Shown here: positions 1 through 9,406 of the stretch, in pieces | Layout of the letters: each line of letters opens with the position of its first letter | How positions within the stretch are numbered: position 1 is the first letter of the stretch | NCBI RefSeq assembly: GCF_026107515.2 | Contig: NZ_JAPCHW010000007.1 | Span: forward strand, 124,001 to 188,000 | From: Glutamicibacter sp. MNS18 | GTDB lineage: Bacteria; Actinomycetota; Actinomycetes; Actinomycetales; Micrococcaceae | Direction: 5' to 3' | DNA: 64,000 nt | Notes under the pieces: generated by a model | Told to the model about the DNA's origin: nothing | The model's input: the letters and a program-made list of their open reading frames with translations, nothing else | Databases searched by the model: none | Program-made: the position numbers and the translations under genes

Positions 1-2
1 CG

Positions 3-818
3 GAAACGCTGCCGGCGACCGAGGCCAAGCCGCCCTCCAGGGCGGAGCAACAGAAACTCGAACAGCAGATCGGGCAAGCCCACGGAACGGAGCGGATCGC
101 GGAGGCGGTGGCCACTTCCTACCGGCTGCGTGCGGCGCGCAGCACCGGCTGGCCCCTGACAACCTGGCTCACCCGCTTGCGCAACGACCCGCTCAAACGC
201 ATGAACCTGGGACGGAACGAGAAACCCGCCGACCTGTCATTGACCTCCCGACCCGAACTGTCCGTCGCGGAAACCGCCCAGGTGGAGCAGGCGGTGAACC
301 GCTACGTGTCAACCGCAGTGAAGGACCTGCCAGAGCCCTGGGAGCAGTCGCTGCACGACCAGCTGAGGAATGCACCCCAAACCATGGAAGGCCCTATCGA
401 CCAGGCCATTGCCTCCACGAAACTCGGGGTGGAGAAACGCTCCTGGTGGTGGCCGGCAGTCAAATTCCTGCAATGGCTCAGCCTGCTCACCGCCCTGGTC
501 GGCGGCCTGTGGCTCGGCGGGTTGGCATTGGCCGGCTTCCTGCAATTTTCACTCCCGGAACCCCCTAGAATTGAAGGCATAGCCTATCCCACGCTGTTTC
601 TGGTGATTGGTGTCCTGATTGGGGTGGTTCTGGGCATCGGCGGCTCGATATTTAATCGACTTATCGCTAGGATCAAGCGCAGGAAGGCTTTGGGGAGCTT
701 AAACAAATCGGTGGCGTATGTGGTGCGGCAAGAGGTTGTTGATCCAAGTAGGGGACATTTGGATCGATATAACCAATATGCCGGTCTCATCCGCCAAGCG
801 GCAAAGAGAGTGCAATAG
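3..818 (+). CDS. GTPase-family membrane protein, C-terminal part (partial)
   Basis: The reading frame is open from the left edge, so only the last 271 residues are present. A basic stretch reading TGWPLTTWLTRLRNDPLKR is followed by two hydrophobic segments (around bases 465-545 and 580-650) and a basic tail. This arrangement resembles the C-terminal membrane region of actinobacterial YfjP-like 50S-ribosome-binding GTPases. The GTPase domain itself would lie upstream of the window, so the assignment rests on recall of the C-terminal region only. The stop lies 7 bases before the thiL start, which suggests co-transcription. Confidence 0.6.
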   Translation, partial: ETLPATEAKPPSRAEQQKLEQQIGQAHGTERIAEAVATSYRLRAARSTGWPLTTWLTRLRNDPLKRMNLGRNEKPADLSLTSRPELSVAETAQVEQAVNRYVSTAVKDLPEPWEQSLHDQLRNAPQTMEGPIDQAIASTKLGVEKRSWWWPAVKFLQWLSLLTALVGGLWLGGLALAGFLQFSLPEPPRIEGIAYPTLFLVIGVLIGVVLGIGGSIFNRLIARIKRRKALGSLNKSVAYVVRQEVVDPSRGHLDRYNQYAGLIRQAAKRVQ

Positions 819-825
819 GGATAGT

Positions 826-1842
826 GTGGCTCACAGCGTAAAGACTTCCGAACAGACCGTATCCGAACTCGGCGAAAGCGGAATTCTCCAGGTCATTCTG
901 CCCATTTTGCGTAGCGAGAACCCGTTGCTGGGCCCCGGGGATGATGCCGGAGCCCTGAAGGTCGCCTCGGGTGAGGTACTGGTTTCCGTTGACACCATGG
1001 TGCAGGACCAGGACTTCAAGCAGCAATGGCCCAGTGGTCTGACGCACCGCGCGTTCGATATCGGGTGGAAATCCGTCGCCCAGAACCTTTCCGATATCAA
1101 TGCCATGGGCGGACGTACCACCGGGGTGGTCATTTCCCTGTCCTTGCCCGGGCAGACAGCGATTGCCTGGGTGGAGGACTTCGCCCACGGTGTCGCCCGG
1201 GCGCTGAAGGAATTGCCCACCACACCACCGGCGATCCTCGGCGGGGATCTGGGACTCTCCACCGAAATCTCGGTGACCACCACCGCCCTGGGGGAGAGCG
1301 CAGGGCGCAAGATGCTGCGCTCCGGTGCCCAGACAGGAGACGTGATCGCCGTAGCCGGCCGGGTTGGCGTGGCCGCGGCCGGGCTCGCCCTGCTTGAGCA
1401 CCCGGACTCAAGCCACTTGTGGGGCAGGGCGCTACGCCGACTGGTCCAAGGCCAATGCCGACCGGTACCTCCCCTGGAATCGGGGCCACGGGCCGAGGAA
1501 GCCGGGGCAACGGCGATGCTGGATCTCTCGGACGGGCTGATTGTTGATGGCGGTCGACTGGCCGCTTCCAGTGCCGTGTCCCTGAAGATCGACTCGACCG
1601 CCCTGACCGAGTTCGCCGAACGGTTGGAACCGGCCGCCCACCTGCTCCACACCGAACCACTGCAATGGGTACTCTACGGTGGCGAGGACTTCGGGCTGCT
1701 GGCCACGTTCCCGAATGAACAGGCCGTACCCGAGGAATTCACCATCATCGGCACGGTCGGTGCGGCGGATTCCACCGGGCCTGCGGTCTACATCGACGGA
1801 GAAAAAATGGCCGAATCCAAGGGATTCGACCACTTCTCCTAG
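826..1842 (+). CDS. thiL: Thiamine-monophosphate kinase ThiL
   Basis: ATP-dependent kinase that converts thiamine phosphate to thiamine diphosphate, the last step of cofactor synthesis. The 338-residue product has the family glycine and aspartate motifs: GPGDDAG near the N terminus, DINAMGG, GGDLG, DLSDGLIVDGGRLA and YGGEDFGLL. Length is typical of ThiL. The GTG at 826 is chosen because it follows an AGGGA-like site and leaves the preceding gene intact; the frame is open further upstream but would overlap that gene. It converges with the ltbR gene with only 14 bases between the stops. In Mycobacterium, as I recall, thiL sits after ddl, so the gene appears displaced here. Confidence 0.93.
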   Translation: MAHSVKTSEQTVSELGESGILQVILPILRSENPLLGPGDDAGALKVASGEVLVSVDTMVQDQDFKQQWPSGLTHRAFDIGWKSVAQNLSDINAMGGRTTGVVISLSLPGQTAIAWVEDFAHGVARALKELPTTPPAILGGDLGLSTEISVTTTALGESAGRKMLRSGAQTGDVIAVAGRVGVAAAGLALLEHPDSSHLWGRALRRLVQGQCRPVPPLESGPRAEEAGATAMLDLSDGLIVDGGRLAASSAVSLKIDSTALTEFAERLEPAAHLLHTEPLQWVLYGGEDFGLLATFPNEQAVPEEFTIIGTVGAADSTGPAVYIDGEKMAESKGFDHFS

Positions 1843-1856
1843 GCTCTTCAAGGGTT

Positions 1857-2597
1857 CTAGAGACCCACGTTGAGCCGGTGTTCGTTCTGCACACGCAACA
1901 GCTCGGATAGTTCATCGGCGATCCGCACCACGGCCTCGTGATGGACCTTCCCCGGTTGCCGGGTCAGCCGTTCAATGGGACCTGACATCGACAACGCGGC
2001 GATCACCCGACCCGACTGGCCTCGTACCGGTGCCGAGACCGAAGCCACACCGGGTTCGCGTTCACCGAGTGACTGGGCCCACCCCCTGCGGCGCACCCCG
2101 GCCAGGATGGTCGGGGTGAATCGTGCATTGCGCAACCCGTCAATAATCCGCTCATTGTCCTCCCATGCCAGGAGGACCTGGGCGGCGGAGCCGGCCTTCA
2201 TGGACAACTGGGTACCCACCGGGATGGTATCGCGGAGGCCAACAGGCCGTTCGGCGCTGGCAATGCAGACACGGAAATCACCCTGCTTGCGGAACACCTG
2301 GGTACTTTCACCGGTCAGGTCGCGCAATTTGATCAGCAGGGGGCCTGCGGTGCTCACCATGCGGTCTTCCCCGGCGGCCCCGGCCAGTTCCACCAGCCGG
2401 TTGCCCAATTCGAACCGGCCATGCATATCCCTGCCCACCAGTCCATGGTGCACCAGGGACTGCGCCAGCCGGTGCACCGTGGGCCGGGATATTCCCGTGG
2501 CTTCCACAAGTTGGGACAATGAGGTGGGGCCGTGCTCCAGGGCGTTGAGAATGGCGGCCGCCTTGTCCAGGACGCCCACCCCGCTGCTTGTAGTCAT
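1857..2597 (-). CDS. ltbR: IclR-family regulator, LtbR/NdgR type
   Basis: DNA-binding regulator of 246 residues. The N-terminal winged helix-turn-helix (about residues 8-60, with LSQLVEATGISRPTVHRL) is followed by an IclR effector-binding domain ending near RIADELSELL. It is divergent from leuC, the placement of LtbR in Corynebacterium and NdgR in Streptomyces, which control leucine (and tryptophan) biosynthesis; that role is inferred from position. The ATG at 2597 is preferred over an upstream in-frame start at 2678, because the latter would overlap the promoter region and adds residues outside the domain. Its binding site is probably the palindrome between the two genes. Confidence 0.88.
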   Translation of the reverse strand: MTTSSGVGVLDKAAAILNALEHGPTSLSQLVEATGISRPTVHRLAQSLVHHGLVGRDMHGRFELGNRLVELAGAAGEDRMVSTAGPLLIKLRDLTGESTQVFRKQGDFRVCIASAERPVGLRDTIPVGTQLSMKAGSAAQVLLAWEDNERIIDGLRNARFTPTILAGVRRRGWAQSLGEREPGVASVSAPVRGQSGRVIAALSMSGPIERLTRQPGKVHHEAVVRIADELSELLRVQNEHRLNVGL

Positions 2598-2611
2598 GGA
2601 ACCATCGTTGC

Positions 2612-2628
2612 ATCTCAGTATTTGAGAT
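2612..2628. promoter_or_regulatory. Palindrome in ltbR-leuC intergenic region, candidate LtbR operator
   Basis: ATCTCA-GTATT-TGAGAT is a perfect 6-bp inverted repeat with a 5-base spacer. It lies 15 bases from the ltbR start and about 80 bases upstream of leuC. Its place between the divergent regulator and target supports an operator; no binding data are implied. Confidence 0.5.
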
Positions 2629-2710
2629 TCAAGTCCGCATATTGGAAATGGCTTCCGGGTGCTGGCACACTTGAACATGTAGGAAGAACGTTATTGAAGG
2701 AGTGTGTCTC

Positions 2711-4159
2711 ATGTCTGCGCAGCAGTCTCCATTGACACTGGCCGAGAAGGTCTGGAACGCCCATGTCGTGCGTCAGGGTGAAGGCGAAGGTGCCGCCCGG
2801 CAGCCGGATTTGATCTACATCGACCTTCACCTACTGCATGAAGTCACCAGCCCGCAGGCTTTCGAGGGTCTGCGTCTGGCCGGGCGCAAACTGCGTCGAC
2901 CGGATCTGACCATTGCCACGGAAGACCACAACACCCCCACCTGGGATATCGACAAGCCGATCGCGGATCTGACCAGCCGCACCCAGATCCATACCTTGCG
3001 GGACAACTGCAAGGAGTTCGGTGTCCGCCTGCACTCGCTGGGGGACAAGGAACAGGGAATCGTTCACGTGGTGGGCCCGCAGCTGGGGCTGACCCAGCCG
3101 GGCATGACCGTGGTCTGCGGCGACTCGCATACCTCCACCCATGGCGCCTTCGGCGCCCTGGCCTTCGGCATCGGTACCTCCGAGGTGGAACATGTCATGG
3201 CCACCCAGTCGCTGAGCCTGAAGCCGTTCAAGACCATGGCCATCAATGTCGAGGGAACCCTGAAGCCCGGCGTGACCTCAAAGGACATCATCCTTGCCGT
3301 GATTGCCAAGATCGGCACCGGTGGCGGGCAGGGCTACGTGCTGGAATACCGAGGATCGGCGATCCGTTCGCTGTCCATGGATGCACGCATGACCATCTGC
3401 AATATGTCCATCGAGGCCGGCGCCCGCGCCGGCATGATCGCCCCTGATCAGACCACCTTCGACTACGTCAAGGGACGCCCCCATGCGCCGGAAGGTGAGC
3501 AATGGGATGCCGCCGTGGAGTACTGGAAGACCCTTCACACCGATGATGGGGCACGTTTTGACGCCGAGGTATTCCTCAACGCGGATGAACTCGAACCCTT
3601 CGTCACCTGGGGAACCAACCCCGGCCAAGGGATCTCGCTGTCCGAAAGTGTTCCGCACCCGGAAGACTTCGCGGACGAGAACGACCGCCAGGCCTGCGAA
3701 CGCGCACTGACCTACATGGGGCTGGAAGCCGGAACCCCCATGAAGCAGATCCGTGTGGACACCGTGTTCCTGGGCTCCTGCACCAACTCCCGCATGGAGG
3801 ACCTGCGTGCGGCGGCGGAAATCATCAAGGGCCGTGAGAAGGACCCGCAGGTGCGCATGATCGTGGTCCCCGGATCCGCCCGTGTCCGCCTGGAAGCCGA
3901 AGCTGAAGGTCTGGATCAGGTGTTCAAGGACTTCGGTGCCGAATGGCGCTTCGCCGGTTGCTCCATGTGCCTGGGCATGAACCCGGATCAGCTGGCCGAG
4001 GGTGAACGCTGCGCTTCGACATCCAACCGCAACTTCGAAGGGCGCCAAGGCAAGGGAGGACGCACCCACCTGGTCTCGCCACTGGTCGCGGCCTCCACCG
4101 CGATTCGCGGCACCCTGTCCTCACCATCCGACCTGGCCAGCACCCCGGCCGCCGTCTAG
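2711..4159 (+). CDS. leuC: 3-isopropylmalate dehydratase large subunit LeuC
   Basis: Large subunit (482 residues) of isopropylmalate isomerase, which interconverts 2- and 3-isopropylmalate in leucine synthesis using a [4Fe-4S] cluster. Aconitase-family hallmarks are visible: [33 protein letters not shown] and [10 protein letters not shown], which supply the three cluster cysteines. The ATG at 2711 follows a strong GAAGGAG site with 8-base spacing and is preferred to the in-frame GTG at 2702. leuD follows 14 bases downstream, so the two subunits form an operon. Divergent LtbR-type control is likely. Confidence 0.97.
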   Translation: MSAQQSPLTLAEKVWNAHVVRQGEGEGAARQPDLIYIDLHLLHEVTSPQAFEGLRLAGRKLRRPDLTIATEDHNTPTWDIDKPIADLTSRTQIHTLRDNCKEFGVRLHSLGDKEQGIVHVVGPQLGLTQPGMTVVCGDSHTSTHGAFGALAFGIGTSEVEHVMATQSLSLKPFKTMAINVEGTLKPGVTSKDIILAVIAKIGTGGGQGYVLEYRGSAIRSLSMDARMTICNMSIEAGARAGMIAPDQTTFDYVKGRPHAPEGEQWDAAVEYWKTLHTDDGARFDAEVFLNADELEPFVTWGTNPGQGISLSESVPHPEDFADENDRQACERALTYMGLEAGTPMKQIRVDTVFLGSCTNSRMEDLRAAAEIIKGREKDPQVRMIVVPGSARVRLEAEAEGLDQVFKDFGAEWRFAGCSMCLGMNPDQLAEGERCASTSNRNFEGRQGKGGRTHLVSPLVAASTAIRGTLSSPSDLASTPAAV

Positions 4160-4173
4160 AAGGGAACACTTCC

Positions 4174-4779
4174 ATGGAAAAATTCACCACCCATACCGGA
4201 ATCGGTGTTCCCCTGCGTTCGAGCAACGTGGACACCGACCAGATCATCCCTGCCGTCTACCTCAAGCGCATCACCCGCACCGGCTTCGAGGACGCGCTGT
4301 TCGCCGGATGGCGCAAGGACGAGAACTTCATCCTGAACCGGGAACCCTTCAACCAGGGTTCGGTCCTCGTGGCCGGCCCGGATTTCGGTACCGGCTCCTC
4401 ACGTGAACATGCCGTCTGGGCCCTGAAGGACTATGGTTTCAAGGCCGTGCTTTCTTCCCGATTCGCCGATATCTTCCGCGGCAACTCGGGCAAGCAGGGA
4501 CTGGTGGCCGCGGAACTGGCCCAGGATGACATCGAGCTGATCTGGAAGGAACTGGACAACAACCCCGGGACCCAGATCACCGTGAACCTGGAGGCCCGCA
4601 CGGTGACCTGCGGGTCGCTGGTGGCACCCTTCGACATTGATGACTACACACGCTGGCGCCTGATGGAAGGGCTGGATGACATCGGATTGACCCTCAAGCA
4701 TGAAGAGGATATCTCGGAGTACGAGACCTCGCGTCCGGGGTTCAAGCCGCTGACCCTTCCGGCACGAACCGCTGACTGA
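4174..4779 (+). CDS. leuD: 3-isopropylmalate dehydratase small subunit LeuD
   Basis: Small (swivel-domain) subunit of isopropylmalate isomerase, 201 residues, the usual length. Visible family signatures are [14 protein letters not shown] and the substrate-loop [17 protein letters not shown]. The protein pairs with LeuC, encoded immediately upstream. The ATG at 4174 has an AAGGGAA site about 8 bases ahead. A terminator-like hairpin follows the stop, ending the leuCD operon. Confidence 0.97.
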   Translation: MEKFTTHTGIGVPLRSSNVDTDQIIPAVYLKRITRTGFEDALFAGWRKDENFILNREPFNQGSVLVAGPDFGTGSSREHAVWALKDYGFKAVLSSRFADIFRGNSGKQGLVAAELAQDDIELIWKELDNNPGTQITVNLEARTVTCGSLVAPFDIDDYTRWRLMEGLDDIGLTLKHEEDISEYETSRPGFKPLTLPARTAD

Positions 4780-4803
4780 TCTTCCACCGAATTTTCCCAC
4801 CCT

Positions 4804-4852
4804 GGCGGTGACACAGCTTCGCCCACAGCGAGGCCGCGTCACCGCCATGGTT
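4804..4852 (+). terminator. Terminator-like hairpin after leuD
   Basis: GGCGGTGAC at 4804-4812 pairs with GTCACCGCC at 4838-4846; a short T run (GGTTTTG) follows. The loop is long but contains a smaller GC-rich pairing. It lies 25 bases beyond the leuD stop. Confidence 0.5.
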
Positions 4853-4950
4853 TTGCCTTCAATGAGGGGTGCCTCAAGGCCTGGTGTGAGTTCCCTGATA
4901 ACCGGGAATATTGTCAGCGGCTCGCACCGTTGAAGTCCAGAGGGCCATGT

Positions 4951-4973
4951 ACTTAGCGGTATGCTTACTAAGT
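4951..4973. promoter_or_regulatory. Inverted repeat upstream of murA
   Basis: ACTTAG (4951-4956) and CTAAGT (4968-4973) form a perfect 6-bp inverted repeat with an 11-base spacer, 67 bases before the murA ATG. It lies in the only sizeable gap ahead of the murA-plsC-gpsA-ddl run, so it may be part of that promoter or an operator. No convincing -35/-10 pair at normal spacing was found. Confidence 0.25.
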
Positions 4974-5039
4974 CCTATCCACTTTCGTACTTCCGAAGGC
5001 AGTGGACGATTTCAACTACGTGATGAGGTTTATTCATTC

Positions 5040-6359
5040 ATGGGCAAGATCTTAACGATCCATGGTGGTGTGCCACTGACTGGCACCGTACGCGTCGGCG
5101 GAGCCAAGAACCTGGTTCCCAAGGCCATGGTTGCCGCACTGCTGGGAAACACCCCTTCGGTTCTGCGCAACGTACCTGAAATCAAGGACGTCTCGGTGGT
5201 CCGCAGCCTGCTTGAGCTTCATGGCGTCACGGTCACCCGCGACCGGGAGACCGGCGATCTGACCATGGATCCCTCGGAAGCCAAGACGGCATCCAATCGC
5301 GCCATCGATGCTCACGCCGGGGATTCACGGATCCCGATCCTCTTCTGCGGTCCGCTGATCCATTCCATCGGCCAGGCCTTCATCCCGGACCTGGGTGGCT
5401 GCCGGATCGGTGACCGCCCCATTGACTTCCACCTGGACGTCCTGCGCGAATTCGGTGCCGAGGTGCACAAGGGTGAGGAGGGTATCCGGATCTCCGCCCC
5501 CAACGGGCTGACCGGTGCCAAACTGGATTTGCCGTACCCCTCGGTGGGAACCACCGAGCAGGTGCTACTCTCGGCAGTGCGCGCCCGCGGTGTCACCGAG
5601 GTACGCAACGCCGCCATCGAGCCGGAAATCCTCGACTTGATCGCCCTGCTGCAGAAGATGGGCGCCATCATCTCTGTGCACCGCGACCGCATCATCCGCA
5701 TCCAAGGAGTCGAGTCGCTACGCGGCTACGACCACGTGGCACTGCCGGACCGCAACGAAGCCGCATCCTGGGCCTCGGCCGCACTGGTCACCAAGGGCGA
5801 CATTTTCGTCGAAGATGCCCAGCAGCGCGATTTGACCGCGTTCCTACACGTGTACCGCCAGATCGGTGGCGAGTTCGAGGTCAAGCACAACGGCATCCGT
5901 TTCTACCATCCGGGCGGCGAACTGAACCCGCTGATCCTGGAAACGGATGTGCACCCGGGTTTCATGACTGACTGGCAGCAGCCTTTGGTCGTGGCCCTGA
6001 CCCAGGCCACCGGTGTCTCGGTGATCCACGAAACCGTATACGAGAACCGCTTCGGTTTCACCGAGGCGCTCAAGCGCATGGGCGCGACCGTCCAGGTGCA
6101 CACCGACTGCCTGGGTTCCACACCCTGCCGCTTTGGCCACCGCAACTTCAAGCACTCGGCCGTCATCGTGGGCCCGGTGGAACTCAAGGGCGCCAATATC
6201 GACATCCCCGACCTGCGTGGCGGGTTCTCCCACCTGATCGCCGCTCTGGCCGCCGAAGGCACCAGCACCGTGACGGGAATCGAGATCATCAACCGTGGCT
6301 ACGAACATTTCACCGAGAAGCTCCGTAAACTCGGCGCAAATGTGGAACTTAGCGAGTAA
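5040..6359 (+). CDS. murA: UDP-N-acetylglucosamine 1-carboxyvinyltransferase MurA
   Basis: First committed cytoplasmic step of peptidoglycan synthesis, transferring enolpyruvate from PEP to UDP-GlcNAc. The 439-residue product has the substrate lysine-asparagine pair GGAKN (K23, N24) and the loop DLGGCRIGDRPID, whose Cys121 matches the catalytic, fosfomycin-reactive cysteine of E. coli MurA. The ATG at 5040 (MGKILTIHGG) begins the domain; an in-frame extension back to 4911 is unlike MurA and runs through the probable promoter. The downstream genes plsC, gpsA and ddl are closely spaced, suggesting an envelope-precursor operon. Confidence 0.96.
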   Translation: MGKILTIHGGVPLTGTVRVGGAKNLVPKAMVAALLGNTPSVLRNVPEIKDVSVVRSLLELHGVTVTRDRETGDLTMDPSEAKTASNRAIDAHAGDSRIPILFCGPLIHSIGQAFIPDLGGCRIGDRPIDFHLDVLREFGAEVHKGEEGIRISAPNGLTGAKLDLPYPSVGTTEQVLLSAVRARGVTEVRNAAIEPEILDLIALLQKMGAIISVHRDRIIRIQGVESLRGYDHVALPDRNEAASWASAALVTKGDIFVEDAQQRDLTAFLHVYRQIGGEFEVKHNGIRFYHPGGELNPLILETDVHPGFMTDWQQPLVVALTQATGVSVIHETVYENRFGFTEALKRMGATVQVHTDCLGSTPCRFGHRNFKHSAVIVGPVELKGANIDIPDLRGGFSHLIAALAAEGTSTVTGIEIINRGYEHFTEKLRKLGANVELSE

Positions 6360-6373
6360 AGGGGAAGCGGTTC

Positions 6374-7165
6374 GTGGCTGAGAGTGCCAACCAACAGGAA
6401 ACCCGGAAGACCAAGACGGTTTTCGCGGTCTTGGCCGGCATTGTCCGTCCAGCCATGAATGCCCTGATCGGCAAGACCTGGAAGGGTTTCGAATCCTTGC
6501 CCGAAGGCGGGTTTATCCTCTGTGTTAACCACACCACCAAGATCGACCCGCTTGTTGTCGGCCATGCGCTGTACAGCCATGGGCGGTTGCCGCGGTGGCT
6601 TGCCAAGGAATCGCTGTTCACCGCCCCGGTGATCGGATGGGTCATGAAGTCCACAGGCCAAGTGCCGGTGGCACGCAAGAGCAGTTCGGCAGGGGAATCC
6701 CTGCTGGCCGCCAAGCAGGTGCTCGATGCCGGGGGAGTCATCGTCATCTACCCGGAAGGCACCCTGACCCGCGAGCCCAACCTCTGGCCCATGAAGGGAC
6801 ACACCGGAGCCGCCCGCCTTGCGCTGCAAACCGGTGCACCCGTGGTTCCGTTGGCCCACTGGGGTGACCAGGAGCTGTTGCCCCGCTACGGCAAGAAGCT
6901 GAGCCTCTTCCCACGCAAACACGTGGTGGTCTCCGTCGGTCAGGAGGTGGACCTGGACGACCTGCGCGGCGGACCACGGACCCGCAGCATCCTGCAGGAG
7001 GCCACCGACCGAATTATGGGACGCATCACCGGGCTACAGGCGGAACTTCGTGGTGAGACACCGCCGGCATCCTTCTGGGATCCGGCTGAGCATGGTCAGG
7101 CTGCCACCGGGTCACGTTACGAGACCAAAAAGCCAACGACAGATGATAAGAACAAGCCAGCCTAA
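6374..7165 (+). CDS. plsC: 1-acyl-sn-glycerol-3-phosphate acyltransferase (PlsC family)
   Basis: Membrane-associated acyltransferase expected to convert lysophosphatidate to phosphatidate. The 263-residue protein has the catalytic NHxxxxD-type motif (NHTTKIDPL) and the phosphate-binding motif YPEGTLTR, in order and at normal spacing. The C-terminal 30 residues are polar and probably disordered. The GTG start at 6374 is preceded by AAAGGGGAAG, 14 bases after the murA stop. gpsA, which makes the glycerol-3-phosphate backbone, lies 12 bases downstream, which fits a phospholipid role. Exact acyl acceptor is inferred. Confidence 0.9.
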   Translation: MAESANQQETRKTKTVFAVLAGIVRPAMNALIGKTWKGFESLPEGGFILCVNHTTKIDPLVVGHALYSHGRLPRWLAKESLFTAPVIGWVMKSTGQVPVARKSSSAGESLLAAKQVLDAGGVIVIYPEGTLTREPNLWPMKGHTGAARLALQTGAPVVPLAHWGDQELLPRYGKKLSLFPRKHVVVSVGQEVDLDDLRGGPRTRSILQEATDRIMGRITGLQAELRGETPPASFWDPAEHGQAATGSRYETKKPTTDDKNKPA

Positions 7166-7177
7166 GGGGACATCTCT

Positions 7178-8215
7178 GTGACGAAAACCTTGCCTCGAAA
7201 GATCGCCATCATGGGTGCCGGAAGCTGGGGCACGACATTCGCCAAGGTGATAGCTGACGCGGTCGCGGACCTGGACATTTCCGTGATGATCTGGGCCCGA
7301 CGTGCAGAGGCCGCCGCCGAGATCAACGAACGGCACACGAACTCCCGGTACCTGCGAGATACCAAACTCCCTGCCAGCATCAGTGCCTCGGATGACAAGG
7401 TCGCAGTGCTCACCGGAGCCGATCTGGTGGTTCTGGCGATCCCCGCACAGTCACTGCGGCAGGAACTGGCCGAGTTTGTCCCCCTTCTTGAACCCGATGC
7501 CGTCCTGCTTTCGCTCATGAAGGGACTGGAGCGGGGCACGGATTTGCGCATGAGTGAAGTCATTGCGGATGTCACGCTATTTGCCTCTGAGCAGATAGCC
7601 GTACTTTCGGGACCCAACCTGGCCATGGAAATCGCCCGTGAACAGCCCACAGCGTCGGTGGTTGCCTGCACGAACGAGGAAACCTCTGCATGGATTGCCC
7701 GGCTCTGCTCGGCACCGTATTTCCGTCCGTATACTAATGATGATGTCCTCGGAGTTGAACTCGGGGGAATCGTCAAGAACGTCATTGCCTTGGCTGTGGG
7801 CATGTGTGACGGAATGGGATTCGGCGACAACACCAAATCCTCCGTCATCACCCGCGGACTGGCCGAAACGACCCGGCTGGTTCTGGCGCTCGGCGGCCGG
7901 ATGGATACCCTGGCGGGGCTCTCCGGACTGGGTGACCTGGTGGCTACCTGTTCGTCCTCCTTGTCGCGAAACAACACCGCAGGACGGTTGCTAGGCCAGG
8001 GGCTGTTCCTTGAGGAAGTTAATGACCGTATGTCCCAGACAGCGGAGGGCATTAAATCGGCCCGGGCCGTACTCGACCTGGCCACCACCCATGGAGTGGA
8101 AATGCCGATTACAGAAGCCGTGGTCATGGTCCTCGAAGGTACTCTCAGTGTGGAAAACATGGCCAAGCGTCTACTCTCACGAGAACTGAAAGCCGAAGGG
8201 GAGCTGCAAGCATGA
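7178..8215 (+). CDS. gpsA: Glycerol-3-phosphate dehydrogenase [NAD(P)+] GpsA
   Basis: Reduces dihydroxyacetone phosphate to sn-glycerol-3-phosphate for phospholipids and, potentially, for CDP-glycerol made by the TagD-type enzyme of the island. The 345-residue product opens with a Rossmann motif GAGSWGTTFAKV and carries the family segments LSGPNLAMEIA, GVELGGIVKNVIALA and GLSGLGDLVATCSSS. The GTG at 7178 follows AAGGGGA. Its stop overlaps the ddl start by four bases (ATGA), indicating translational coupling. Confidence 0.96.
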   Translation: MTKTLPRKIAIMGAGSWGTTFAKVIADAVADLDISVMIWARRAEAAAEINERHTNSRYLRDTKLPASISASDDKVAVLTGADLVVLAIPAQSLRQELAEFVPLLEPDAVLLSLMKGLERGTDLRMSEVIADVTLFASEQIAVLSGPNLAMEIAREQPTASVVACTNEETSAWIARLCSAPYFRPYTNDDVLGVELGGIVKNVIALAVGMCDGMGFGDNTKSSVITRGLAETTRLVLALGGRMDTLAGLSGLGDLVATCSSSLSRNNTAGRLLGQGLFLEEVNDRMSQTAEGIKSARAVLDLATTHGVEMPITEAVVMVLEGTLSVENMAKRLLSRELKAEGELQA

Positions 8216-9333
8216 GCCAGGAAACACCAACCAAACCACGGGTCGCATTACTCTTCGGCGGTCGTTCTTCCGAACATCCCGTTTCCTGTGTCACCGCAGG
8301 CGGGGTCATCCAGGCCATCGACCCCGAGCGATTCGAAGTGATCCCTGTGGGGATCACCCGCGAGGGGGATTGGACCCTAGTTGAGGACGATCCCCGTCAG
8401 TGGAGCCTGAACGGTGGTCAGATACCCGAGATCAAGGAAGTCACCACCCCGGTGGCGCTGTCCAGCCACGGACAACAGACGCGCCTGATCGCCCGAGACG
8501 GAGAGAAGATCGTGGATCTCGGTCAGATCGATGTGGTCTTCCCGTTGCTGCATGGTCCCTTTGGCGAAGACGGATCCATCCAGGGACTGCTGGAAATCAG
8601 CGGCGTCCCCTACGTTGGGTCCGGCATTGCCGCCAGCGCCGTGGGCATGGACAAGCATTTCATGAAGGTAGTTTTCGCGGCGGCCGGATTTGCCGTTGGA
8701 CCCTACACGGTGATCAGCAACAAGGAATGGCTCCGTGACCCCGAAGGGAGTATGTCCCAGTGCGAGTCATTGGAATACCCGTTGTTCGTCAAACCTGCGC
8801 GGGCCGGTTCCTCGGTGGGGATCACCAAGGTCGATTCACCTTCCGAACTGCGCGCAGCGATCGAGGTTGCGCGGGCCGAAGACCCCAAGGTCATTGTGGA
8901 GCAAGGGATCGAAGGCCGGGAAATCGAGTGCGGTGTGCTCGAAGGAAACGGAGCCAGCGAAGCGAAGGCCTCGCTGCCTGGCGAAATCGCCGTGGAAGGC
9001 ACCGATAACGCCTTCTATGATTTCCAGGCCAAGTACGTTGACGGTGCGGCCGCGAAACTCAGCTGCCCCGCGGCCCTGAGCGATGAAGCGATCAGTACCG
9101 TGCGGGAGCTGGCGGTCAAGGCCTTTGACGCGGTGAACGCCGAGGGGCTTTCGCGGGTCGATTTCTTCTACACGCCCAATGGCGACTGGGTGATCAACGA
9201 GATCAACACCATGCCCGGCTTCACCCCATCGAGCATGTATCCGCACATGTGGCAAAAGACCGGCATTGACTACCACGAGTTGATCGAGAGCCTCATCGGG
9301 CTGGCGCTGGAACGTCCCACGGGATTGCGCTAA
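8212..9333 (+). CDS. ddl: D-alanine--D-alanine ligase Ddl
   Basis: ATP-grasp ligase that makes the D-Ala-D-Ala dipeptide of peptidoglycan. The 373-residue protein has the N-terminal LLFGGRSSEHPVSC motif, the LHGPFGEDGSIQG substrate loop, the ATP-grasp segments FVKPARAGSSVGITKV and VEQGIEGREIE, and the metal-binding EINTMPGFTP. Length and motif order are those of an intact Ddl. It ends the murA-plsC-gpsA-ddl run; a hairpin terminator follows at once. Confidence 0.97.
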   Translation: MSQETPTKPRVALLFGGRSSEHPVSCVTAGGVIQAIDPERFEVIPVGITREGDWTLVEDDPRQWSLNGGQIPEIKEVTTPVALSSHGQQTRLIARDGEKIVDLGQIDVVFPLLHGPFGEDGSIQGLLEISGVPYVGSGIAASAVGMDKHFMKVVFAAAGFAVGPYTVISNKEWLRDPEGSMSQCESLEYPLFVKPARAGSSVGITKVDSPSELRAAIEVARAEDPKVIVEQGIEGREIECGVLEGNGASEAKASLPGEIAVEGTDNAFYDFQAKYVDGAAAKLSCPAALSDEAISTVRELAVKAFDAVNAEGLSRVDFFYTPNGDWVINEINTMPGFTPSSMYPHMWQKTGIDYHELIESLIGLALERPTGLR

Positions 9334-9348
9334 GCGGCTTGAAGAACA

Positions 9349-9400
9349 CCAGGTCTGGGCCGGGCCGGGAAACCGACCCAGCCCAGACTTGGCTTTTTTG
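9349..9400 (+). terminator. Rho-independent terminator after ddl
   Basis: CAGGTCTGGGC (from 9350) pairs with GCCCAGACTTG (9381-9391), with one G-T mismatch, followed by GGCTTTTTTG. It lies between the converging ddl and DUF3515 genes. Confidence 0.8.
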
Positions 9401-9406
9401 GTACTT

